A DNA stretch of 41,662 nucleotides from an uncultured Lachnospiraceae bacterium. Lineage in GTDB: Bacteria > Bacillota > Clostridia > Lachnospirales > Lachnospiraceae. Under the pieces are notes generated by a model. That model was given only the letters and a program-made list of their open reading frames with translations, was not told the origin of the DNA and made no database searches. This document shows positions 36,813 through 41,662 of the stretch, in pieces. Location: assembly GCA_947629525.1 (NCBI GenBank), contig CANREB010000019.1, positions 1 through 41,662 on the forward strand, read 5' to 3'. Each line of letters starts with the position of its first letter. Position 1 is the stretch's first letter. A program made the translations under genes and the position numbers.

Positions 36813-38201
36813 ATGCAGCTTAACAGGATAATGATAGCCGCGCCATGCAGCAAAAGCGGCAAGACGACGATAACATGCGCGCTGCTGCAGACATTAAAAA
36901 AGATGGGTGTTCGGACAGTTTCATATAAGTGTGGTCCTGATTATATCGACCCTATGTTTCATAAAAAAGTGCTTGGCATCCCGTCAAAAAATCTGGACAC
37001 TTTTTTTACGGGAGAGGAAGAAACGAGGGCTTTGTTTTTAAAGGACAGAACCGAAGCGGACTTTGCCGTTATTGAAGGCGTCATGGGAATTTTTGACGGA
37101 CTTGGCGGTGTGCGGAAAGAGGGTTCTTCATATCATTTGGCAGAAACGACGGGAACGCCGATAATCCTGACAGTTGACGCAAAGGGAATGGGGCGTTCCG
37201 TGATACCGCTTATCGCGGGATTTCTTGCCTATGATACAGAGCACCTGATAAAAGGCGTTATCTTAAACAGGATGAATAAATCTTACTATGAAATCATAAG
37301 CCCGCTTATAGAAAAGGAGTTAGGCATATGTGCGGCAGGGTATTTTGAAGATAGCGAAGAATACCGATTGGAGAGCAGGCATTTAGGGCTTAGGCTTCCT
37401 GATGAGACTGCGCATATCAGTAAATGGATAGAGGCAGTGTCGCAAGAGTTTCAAAAGACAGTCAGTGTGACAAAAATCATTCAGATAGCCCAAAATGCGC
37501 CGGCGCTTGAAAAAAAGACGACATATACCTGCATCGGTAAAAATACCGAAACGGATATGCCTGTAATCGCGGTGGCAAGAGATGAAGCGTTTTGCTTTTA
37601 CTATGAGGATAATATCCGCATGCTTTGCGAGAATGGGGCAAAAACAGAATATTTTTCACCGCTTCGTGACAAAAAACTGCCGGACGGATGCAGTGCGGTA
37701 CTGCTCGGAGGCGGCTATCCCGAACTGTATGCAAAGGAGCTTAGCGCGAATACGGCAATGCTGAAAGCGATAAAAGATGCGGCTGATGATGAAATGCCCA
37801 TCGTGGCGGAGTGCGGGGGATTTATGTATCTGCATTCCGAGTTAAAGGATAAAAAAGGAAACAGCTATTTTATGGCGGGAGTAATTCCCGCGTCATGCCA
37901 CGATACCGGAAAGCTTGTGCGTTTTGGATATATAGAATTGGAAGAAAAGCAGGGCAGTTTTCTGCCAAAGGGCGAAAAGATAAAAGGACATGAATTTCAC
38001 TATTACGACAGTGAAGACAACGGAAGCGGCTGTCTTGCCGTCAAACCTGCCACAGGCAGAAGTTATCCCTGCGTTATCACCGCAAAAAACTGCTGGATGG
38101 GTTTCCCTCACATTTACTATCCGTCGAACCCGTCCTTTGTAAAAAGTTTCATCGAAAAAGCAAAAGAATATAAAGAAAGGAAAAGTAAGATCTATGACTG
38201 A
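36813..38201 (+). CDS. cbiA: Cobyrinate a,c-diamide synthase
   Basis: CbiA amidates carboxylates a and c of cobyrinic acid with glutamine and ATP. The 462-residue protein starts MQLNRIMIAAPCSKSGKTTI, the family P-loop, followed by KCGPDYIDPMFH and EGVMGIFDGLGG. The glutaminase-like half has Cys334 in AECGGFMYL and ends with the expected GFPHIYYPSNPSF. ATG 36813 has GGAGG nine bases before it; an open frame continues upstream into the fusion gene but lacks a ribosome site. The 3' end overlaps the Cys-rich gene by eight bases. Confidence 0.97.
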   Translation: MQLNRIMIAAPCSKSGKTTITCALLQTLKKMGVRTVSYKCGPDYIDPMFHKKVLGIPSKNLDTFFTGEEETRALFLKDRTEADFAVIEGVMGIFDGLGGVRKEGSSYHLAETTGTPIILTVDAKGMGRSVIPLIAGFLAYDTEHLIKGVILNRMNKSYYEIISPLIEKELGICAAGYFEDSEEYRLESRHLGLRLPDETAHISKWIEAVSQEFQKTVSVTKIIQIAQNAPALEKKTTYTCIGKNTETDMPVIAVARDEAFCFYYEDNIRMLCENGAKTEYFSPLRDKKLPDGCSAVLLGGGYPELYAKELSANTAMLKAIKDAADDEMPIVAECGGFMYLHSELKDKKGNSYFMAGVIPASCHDTGKLVRFGYIELEEKQGSFLPKGEKIKGHEFHYYDSEDNGSGCLAVKPATGRSYPCVITAKNCWMGFPHIYYPSNPSFVKSFIEKAKEYKERKSKIYD

Positions 38202-38445
38202 TTCGTATCGTTTTTTTGAAAATAAAAAGTGCATGTATTACCCGTGCCATAAAGGGGCGAAGGAGTTGAACTGCCTGTTCTGCTATTGCCCGCTGTATCA
38301 CATGGAGAACTGTCCCGGAAATCCCCAATACATAGAAAAAGCGGGCAAAAAGATAAAGGCATGTACGAATTGTACCTTTCCTCATAAGCCCGAAAATTAT
38401 GACACTGTGATAAAGCTGCTTAGTCTTGACTATAGTGGTGCTTGA
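38194..38445 (+). CDS. Cysteine-rich small-domain protein
   Basis: This is an 83-residue protein with eight Cys residues in pairs: KCMYYPCHKG, NCLFCYCPLYHMENCPGNP and CTNCTFPHKPENY. The layout suggests a metal site (zinc or iron-sulfur) and matches the Cys-rich small domain family (PF04071) that is often found in cobalamin operons. Its role is unknown; metal handling or redox help in B12 synthesis is a guess. It overlaps cbiA by eight bases and is the last gene of the riboswitch operon. Its last 20 codons contain the -35 box of the next promoter. Confidence 0.88.
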   Translation: MTDSYRFFENKKCMYYPCHKGAKELNCLFCYCPLYHMENCPGNPQYIEKAGKKIKACTNCTFPHKPENYDTVIKLLSLDYSGA

Positions 38446-38454
38446 TGCTATAAT
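38426..38454 (+). promoter_or_regulatory. Strong SigA-type promoter for the DUF4430 / ECF-S pair
   Basis: TTGACT (38426-38431) and TATAAT (38449-38454) are exactly 17 bases apart, with TG one base before the -10 box. The boxes match consensus at 11 of 12 positions. The start point would be near 38461, leaving a leader of about 25 bases without room for a riboswitch. The -35 box lies inside the end of the Cys-rich gene. Confidence 0.88.
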
Positions 38455-38485
38455 TCGATAGAATTGTATATGAGGAGAAATAAAG

Positions 38486-38938
38486 ATGAGATTTAAAAGC
38501 GGAAAAAAATATATTTCATGTTTTATATGTATGATGCTTATTGCAATTATGACATGTGTGTCAGCCGGATGCGGCACAGACGGCGACAGTCAGCCACAGA
38601 CAAAAGCACAGGAGAATGAAGCGTCTGATATAAGCGTGCTTGGCAAGGGAGAGAAGACTTTTCCGTTTGCCGTAGTTGACAGGGACGGTAATGAAACGGA
38701 CTTTGAGATACATACGGATAAAGAGACCGTAGGAGAAGCATTATCGGAGCTTGGCATGATCGAGGGCGAAGAAGGAGAATACGGCATATATGTCAATACG
38801 GTAAACGGCATTACGGCAGATTATGACGCCGATAAGACATACTGGGCTTTTTACGTCAACGGAGAGTACGCGCTTTCAGGCGTTGATTCAACAGTCATTG
38901 AAGAAGGTGCGGAGTACGCTTTCAAGATAGAGAAGTAA
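38486..38938 (+). CDS. DUF4430 lipoprotein (transcobalamin-like C-terminal domain)
   Basis: This is a 150-residue lipoprotein with signal peptide and lipobox VSAGC (Cys near residue 31). A short acidic linker follows, then a compact domain of about 95 residues with DTKETVGEAL-like helix (HTDKETVGEALSELGMI), YGIYVNTVNGI, YDADKTYWAFYVNGE and YALSGVDSTVIEEGAEYAFK. This matches DUF4430, related to the small domain of intrinsic factor and transcobalamin. In Clostridia such proteins often sit beside ECF S-components, as here, so it may capture a corrinoid or lower-ligand base at the surface. The substrate is inferred. ATG 38486 follows GAGGAG. Confidence 0.87.
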   Translation: MRFKSGKKYISCFICMMLIAIMTCVSAGCGTDGDSQPQTKAQENEASDISVLGKGEKTFPFAVVDRDGNETDFEIHTDKETVGEALSELGMIEGEEGEYGIYVNTVNGITADYDADKTYWAFYVNGEYALSGVDSTVIEEGAEYAFKIEK

Positions 38939-38942
38939 TGAA

Positions 38943-39449
38943 ATGAAACTGACGGTAAAAGAGACGGTCGTATTTGGAATGCTCGGCGCGGTGATGTACA
39001 TTTCAAAGATGATAATGGAAGTTGCGCCAAATGTGCATCTGCTTGGTGTGTTTACGATAGCGTATACATTGGTGTACAGAAAAAAAGCATTGTACCCTAT
39101 CTATATCTATGTTCTGATAAATGGGATATTCAGCGGATTTGCCGCATGGTGGATCCCGTATCTGTACCTTTGGACGGTATTATGGGGAGCAGTCATGCTG
39201 ATCCCGAAGAAAATACCTAAAAAGCTGAAGCCTATTATCTATATGGCAGTCAACGCCTGTCACGGTTTTTTGTTCGGCACGCTTTACGCGCCCGCACAGG
39301 CAATCTTATACGGATTAAGTTTTGATGCGACGATCGCATGGATACTGGCAGGACTTCCATGGGATCTTGTTCATGGAATAAGCAATTTCTTCTGTGGAAT
39401 GCTTATTGTGCCAATAGCCGGCGTATTGTCAAAGTTAGAGCGATATTAA
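38943..39449 (+). CDS. ECF transporter S-component (substrate-binding membrane subunit)
   Basis: This is a 168-residue membrane protein with about six hydrophobic helices (VVFGMLGAVMYISKMI; GFAAWWIPYLYLWTVLWGAV; a final helix with FFCGMLIVPIAGVL). Size and layout match an ECF S-component. The energising ATPases and T-subunit are not nearby, so it would use a shared EcfAAT module encoded elsewhere. The paired DUF4430 lipoprotein and the B12 operon suggest cobalamin or a B12 precursor as ligand (CblT/CbrT-like), but cobalt or another vitamin is possible. It starts four bases after the lipoprotein gene and overlaps convergent queT by four bases. Confidence 0.85.
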   Translation: MKLTVKETVVFGMLGAVMYISKMIMEVAPNVHLLGVFTIAYTLVYRKKALYPIYIYVLINGIFSGFAAWWIPYLYLWTVLWGAVMLIPKKIPKKLKPIIYMAVNACHGFLFGTLYAPAQAILYGLSFDATIAWILAGLPWDLVHGISNFFCGMLIVPIAGVLSKLERY

Positions 39450-39979
39450 GCTTTTGCGGGAAAAAGATGGCGGCGGTAACGCATAAGTACCTGCTGTAAT
39501 AATAATCCAAGTATTCCGCATGATATGACTTCACCCGCGCCTACGGTAAGCATAAAATACGGTATCGTCCCCTCAAGGTGATAAACATATGCCAGTACGA
39601 ACGGGACTATTACAGTGTTCGCCGCTATCGGCGGAACAGGCGTGAGCCATTTAAACTGACGGCATATATTGGACGATGCTTTGGCAGACCAAAACAGACG
39701 TCCTATGAGGTATGTCCCCACAGCCCCAAGCAAAGTGGCAATACTGCCAAACAGTACGTCAAGAGGCATACAGCCCGTCAATATGTTTGCCAAAAGGCAT
39801 CCTGCAAACAATCCCGGAATTGCGGCAGGGGTAAAAAACGGAAGAATGGTGAGAGCTTCCGAAAAACGGATCTGAATGGAATAGCTTGCAAGTCCCATAC
39901 TTGCAGCCAACTGCGTCAGCACGACATAAAGAGCAGCGATGACCGCTGCGTGAACAAGATACAATACTTTTTTATTCAT
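39446..39979 (-). CDS. queT: Queuosine-precursor ECF S-component QueT
   Basis: QueT is a 177-residue membrane protein that should bind preQ0, preQ1 or queuine and import it through a shared ECF module. It begins MNKKVLYLVHAAVIAALYVV and has the family block IQIRFSEALTILPFFTPAAI followed by PGLFAGCLLANILTG. Later motifs are GSIATLLGAVGTYLIGR, PVPPIAANTVIVPFVLAY and TVGAGEVISCGILGLLL. The start at 39979 has GGAG seven bases upstream. That ribosome site is part of a preQ1 riboswitch, which supports the substrate call. It is the only gene of its transcript. Confidence 0.95.
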   Translation of the reverse strand: MNKKVLYLVHAAVIAALYVVLTQLAASMGLASYSIQIRFSEALTILPFFTPAAIPGLFAGCLLANILTGCMPLDVLFGSIATLLGAVGTYLIGRLFWSAKASSNICRQFKWLTPVPPIAANTVIVPFVLAYVYHLEGTIPYFMLTVGAGEVISCGILGLLLQQVLMRYRRHLFPAKA

Positions 39980-39986
39980 TTCTATT

Positions 39987-40030
39987 CTCCTTTAGTTTTG
40001 TTTTAGGTGAGGAAGGTCTCGAACTCACCG
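39987..40030 (-). ncRNA. preQ1-I riboswitch controlling queT translation
   Basis: Read on the minus strand: stem GGTGAG (40029-40024) and CTCACC (40011-40006) encloses a 12-base loop TTCGAGACCTTC. An A-rich tail TAAAACAAAACTAAAGGAG follows. This is the preQ1-I plan: a short hairpin with TTC at the loop start and a 3' A-rich strand that folds back. CCTT of the loop can pair with AAGG of the ribosome site (39989-39992), giving the pseudoknot and blocking translation when ligand is bound. The arrangement is closest to the Thermoanaerobacter tengcongensis type. Confidence 0.85.
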
Positions 40031-40069
40031 CATACTGCCGATATATCAGAAATGGCTTCAGCAAATATG

Positions 40070-40098
40070 AATATAGCATATGCCGGATAAAAATGCAA
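40070..40098 (-). promoter_or_regulatory. Promoter of queT
   Basis: On the minus strand TTGCAT (40098-40093) and TATATT (40075-40070) are 17 bases apart, with TG one base before the -10 box. Transcription should start near 40063, about 33 bases before the riboswitch stem. Confidence 0.6.
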
Positions 40099-40363
40099 GT
40101 ATCCTCTATTTTAATTGAGTTTCCGCAAAATGTAAAAAAAGGGGAGCATATCTTCCTAAAGTACCAATTTGCAAAATTTATGAATAGCAGTTTCCTGATC
40201 AGGGGTACTTTAATAAACCCCACCTTAGCCGGGCTTTGGGAAAAATATTCTTTTATAGGATCTGCTGTCTGTATGAGAAGCAGAACGATCTGAAAGGGCA
40301 GAGGTGGAAGATTGAGAAATCGTTGGAACGATAAGAAATGTGGGGCGTAGCGGTTGCTATGCC
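40099..40363. other. Gene-free stretch between queT promoter and the toxin locus
   Basis: No convincing gene is seen. There is a nine-base inverted repeat (TAAAGTACC at 40157-40165 with GGTACTTTA at 40204-40212) and a 10-base palindrome CCTGATCAGG at 40195-40204. Open frames here (for example 40093-40293 on the plus strand) lack ribosome sites and familiar motifs. The stretch may be decayed sequence. Confidence 0.4.
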
Positions 40364-40364
40364 C
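40343..40364 (-). terminator. Hairpin at the toxin stop codon, possible terminator
   Basis: A nine-pair stem (40343-40351 with 40356-40364, one G-U pair) with a four-base loop stands directly at the stop codon of the toxin frame. The minus-strand flank CCCACATTTC is a poor T-run, so termination is uncertain. Confidence 0.35.
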
Positions 40365-40954
40365 TATATTTGATAGTGGCAAATGAAGAACGGAAGTGAT
40401 ATAATCAAAACGTGAAGGATATGAACAAATCGGTGGTTATCGGGAGGTTTCCTATGACTTATTTTTTGGATAAAGCGGAAGTACCTACAATTCCAGTGCC
40501 GCATGACTGTGTAATTAATGATATTCGGAAATACAACTTTTCTTCCTTTGGCATGAAGCTGCCGGAGCTGTTTCATATTTGTGCTGACTGCCCGGTGGAT
40601 AGAATATTTTACGGGGACGGGGTTGTTATTGCGGGTATGTATGTGGTCGAGATAGTATTCTGTTACCGGAAACATGTTCTGCAGCAGGAAGGCTGCTTTC
40701 TTTCCGTCAAATTCCCCTATAACGATAGTCAGGCATTTCCCGTACTTTTGTACCTGCTTATCATAGATCGCTTGAAATTTGTTTACCCGGCTGCTGAGCG
40801 GAACCATCCAGAAAAGCCCCGTCTTTTCATCCCGCAGGCAGTAAAATGTGGGACGGTATGCACCGTTCTCCTTATTTTGCATGAGCTTGTCATCTTTTAC
40901 TTTTTCAAAGTATTCATCTTTGATATGGTAAACATACCCTTCCTGGTAAATCAT
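40364..40954 (-). CDS. Type III toxin-antitoxin toxin, ToxN/CptN-like endoribonuclease, with atypical C-terminal tail
   Basis: Type III toxins are RNases held inactive by a repeated RNA. Residues about 1-144 resemble the ToxN/AbiQ/CptN group: YHIKDEYFEKV at the N-terminus, YRPTFYCLRDEKTGLFWMVP followed by LSSRV, KCLTIVIGEFDGKKAAFLLQ and MFPVTEYYLDHIHTRNN, then SIHRAVSTNMKQLRQLHAKG. Context is decisive: directly upstream on the same strand are a terminator, two 46-nt repeats and a consensus promoter. The start ATG 40954 has GGTGGGG before it. After residue 144 (VVFPNI) the tail of about 50 residues is Arg/His/Phe-rich and unlike the family, which normally ends in a helix of about 20-25 residues. 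The C-terminus may therefore be damaged. Confidence 0.8.
   Translation of the reverse strand: MIYQEGYVYHIKDEYFEKVKDDKLMQNKENGAYRPTFYCLRDEKTGLFWMVPLSSRVNKFQAIYDKQVQKYGKCLTIVIGEFDGKKAAFLLQNMFPVTEYYLDHIHTRNNNPVPVKYSIHRAVSTNMKQLRQLHAKGRKVVFPNIINYTVMRHWNCRYFRFIQKISHRKPPDNHRFVHILHVLIISLPFFICHYQI
40400..40534 (+). pseudogene. Possible truncated gene start (promoter, ribosome site and first codons) antisense to the toxin tail
   Basis: On the plus strand an extended -10 box (TGATATAAT, 40397-40405), a good ribosome site GGGAGG (40442-40447) and ATG 40454 line up. The frame reads MTYFLDKAEVPTIPVPHDC, then VINDIRK, after which it becomes plain antisense of the toxin gene. VPHD recalls the start of family 2 glycosidases, only a weak hint. 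It looks like the 5' end of a gene cut off at the toxin locus. The frame stays open to 41005 but that part is a shadow. Confidence 0.3.
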
Positions 40955-40972
40955 AGTTTCCCCACCGTTCAG

Positions 40973-41002
40973 ATAAAAATAGCCCTACCTTTCGATAGGG
41001 CT
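40973..41002 (-). terminator. Terminator between antitoxin RNA and toxin gene
   Basis: On the minus strand AGCCCTA (41002-40996) pairs with TAGGGCT (40987-40981) around an eight-base loop, followed by ATTTTTAT. Type III systems use such a leaky terminator to set the ratio of antitoxin RNA to toxin mRNA. The toxin start lies about 19 bases after the T-run. Confidence 0.88.
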
Positions 41003-41127
41003 TGATTTTCGAGCCGGACATTTATTAGACGCCTCCGGTGAGCGAACAATATTTTCGGGCCGTTCATTTATAGGCCGCCAGCGGTGAGCGGACAATATTT
41101 TCGATGATGGATCGCTCCCTCATCACT
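41003..41127 (-). ncRNA. Type III antitoxin RNA (2.1 repeats of 46 nt)
   Basis: The transcript should run from about 41127 to the terminator near 40975. It contains two 46-base repeats, 41096-41051 and 41050-41005 on the minus strand, identical at 37 of 46 positions, plus a 7-base partial copy at 41103-41097. Each unit ends CGAAAAT, an A-rich junction like those where type III toxins cut the precursor. A stem within the unit is CCGGA/TCCGG in one copy and CCGCT/AACGG (four of five pairs) in the other. About 24 leader bases precede the repeats. Two repeats of this size fit the CptI type best. Confidence 0.82.
41005..41096 (-). repeat. Two tandem 46-bp repeats of the antitoxin RNA
   Basis: Copies at 41005-41050 and 41051-41096, 37 of 46 identical, directly abutting with no spacer. 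On the plus strand both begin ATTTTCG and share CGGTGAGCG near the end. Confidence 0.95.
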
Positions 41128-41133
41128 ACTATC

Positions 41134-41162
41134 ATTATACGCAGGCAGTGAAAATATGTCAA
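41134..41162 (-). promoter_or_regulatory. Perfect-consensus SigA promoter of the toxin-antitoxin operon
   Basis: On the minus strand TTGACA (41162-41157) and TATAAT (41139-41134) are exactly 17 bases apart, both boxes matching consensus at all six positions. The start point falls near 41127. A very strong promoter is expected for a type III antitoxin RNA, which must be in excess. Confidence 0.95.
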
Positions 41163-41178
41163 TTCCTTTTAAGAAAAA

Positions 41179-41367
41179 TCAGTTTTCTCTATAATCTTTT
41201 ATTATCGTGGAGAGGTTTTCAGTTAAAAATTCGCATGCCCGCATTTGCGCCGCGTCTTCCTCGGATGTTTTGCGGGTCAGAATACGATACAGCGTGTAAC
41301 CAAGAAGGGAAAACTGCACGATTGCAAGCGGGATGAGGAAGGGAAGAAGTTCTGTAATCTTATCCAT
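41179..41367 (-). CDS. Small single-pass membrane protein, 62 residues
   Basis: This small protein has one N-terminal hydrophobic helix (LLPFLIPLAIVQFSLLGYTL) and a charged cytoplasmic tail with RKTSEEDAAQMRACEF. The helix region resembles the membrane anchor of PLDc_N-type small proteins, a weak likeness. Its start overlaps the stop of the upstream gene (ATGGATAA), which suggests translational coupling. Function is unknown. Confidence 0.7.
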   Translation of the reverse strand: MDKITELLPFLIPLAIVQFSLLGYTLYRILTRKTSEEDAAQMRACEFLTENLSTIIKDYREN

Positions 41368-41662
41368 TTTGTTCGTTCTCCTTTTTGAAAATCTCTACGC
41401 AGAAGCCCTTATACCCGCAGCGCGTGCAGGTGAGCTTTCTGAGGGTAGGGGTATGTCTTGCCCAAAACGCCTCTTTCAGATTCGGCCGGAATACTTCGTG
41501 ACATTGCGGGCAGATGTAGGCGACTCTTGAAAAATAGTACCTTGTTACCCACGCTGTATAAGGTATGACGAACAAGGCATAAAGCAGAAAAGGCCACCAG
41601 ATTCCTGTCGTGATCCAGAGTATTATCGAGCCCCACTGAAAGATACTAAAGGGGATTCCTGT
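41360..41662 (-). CDS. Membrane protein with zinc ribbon, 5' end beyond the window
   Basis: The minus-strand frame is open to the window edge, so the N-terminus is missing. The visible 100 residues hold two hydrophobic segments (FQWGSIILWITTGIWWPFLL, then YALFVIPYTAWV) and a C-terminal zinc ribbon with two Cys pairs, YICPQCHEVF and CTRCGYKGFC. A TTG at 41575 could be read as a start, but the hydrophobic segment continues upstream of it, so the longer reading is better. It is translationally coupled to the 62-residue membrane protein. Function is unknown. Confidence 0.75.
   Translation of the reverse strand, partial: TGIPFSIFQWGSIILWITTGIWWPFLLYALFVIPYTAWVTRYYFSRVAYICPQCHEVFRPNLKEAFWARHTPTLRKLTCTRCGYKGFCVEIFKKENEQNG

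Noticed and set aside
39972..40382. 136-residue minus-strand frame upstream of queT
   Set aside because: It runs through the queT promoter and preQ1 riboswitch, and lacks a convincing start site and any motif.
40370..40405. Plus-strand promoter with a TTGATA -35 box before TATAAT at 40400
   Set aside because: The spacing is 24 bases, too long. Only the extended -10 motif was retained, with low weight.
40412..41005. 197-residue plus-strand frame as a full gene
   Set aside because: Beyond about 40530 it is the antisense of the toxin gene. Only its first codons were kept, as a possible gene remnant.
41005..41096. CRISPR-like direct repeats
   Set aside because: The two units abut without spacers and differ at 9 of 46 positions, with no cas gene. 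Promoter, terminator and toxin context explain them better.

Overview
The window looks like the chromosome of an anaerobic Gram-positive gut bacterium of the class Clostridia, most likely Lachnospiraceae. This rests on protein style and content: a GH112 phosphorylase for gut or mucin-type galactosides, the long single-chain PurL, lipoproteins with classic lipoboxes, group II ECF S-components, GGAGG ribosome sites and the anaerobic (cobalt-early) cobalamin pathway. No rRNA or tRNA gene was seen.

Layout. (1) 104-3675: a GH112 phosphorylase with a 3' hairpin, an unrecognised 154-residue protein and a TetR regulator. (2) 3708-7535: purL. (3) 7586-14740: a probable signalling and export operon with a two-module response-regulator protein, a PocR-domain hybrid histidine kinase and a heterodimeric ABC exporter with one degenerate ATP site, closed by a terminator. 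(4) 14881-17921: an ECF sigma factor fused to a transmembrane segment and an outside domain, then a SpoIID/peptidoglycan-binding/LysM protein. (5) 18035-38445: a cobalamin riboswitch with an intrinsic terminator, followed by about 20 kb of tightly packed, often overlapping genes on one strand. The order is a secreted CbiK-type chelatase, a BtuFCD-type importer, cobQ, cobT, cobU, cobS, a small CobU-like gene, cobC, cbiB, cobD, cbiC, cbiD, cbiF, cbiG, cbiH, a cbiJ-cbiE-cbiT fusion, cbiA and a Cys-rich small protein. (6) 38426-39449: a strong separate promoter driving a DUF4430 lipoprotein and an ECF S-component. (7) 39446-40098, minus strand: queT under a preQ1-I riboswitch. (8) 40364-41162, minus strand: a locus with the architecture of a type III toxin-antitoxin system (consensus promoter, two 46-nt RNA repeats, terminator, ToxN/CptN-like toxin). 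(9) 41179-41662, minus strand: two small membrane protein genes, the second cut by the window edge.

How the genes work together. The B12 region encodes nearly all steps from cobalt insertion to adenosylcobalamin assembly: ring contraction and methylation, amidation, aminopropanol and lower-ligand attachment. It also encodes corrinoid uptake, and the whole is gated by coenzyme B12 through the riboswitch. The precorrin-2 C20-methyltransferase (cbiL), the corrinoid adenosyltransferase and the early tetrapyrrole genes are not in the window and must lie elsewhere if synthesis is complete. queT and the DUF4430/ECF-S pair add two more probable micronutrient importers.

The points most worth a second look are the type III toxin-antitoxin locus and its odd toxin C-terminus, the lipoprotein form of CbiK with two extra C-terminal domains, the membrane-anchored ECF sigma factor, the triple CbiJ-E-T fusion and the complementary pair of CobU-like genes. 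All assignments come from reading the sequence and recalling family features. No database search was run.
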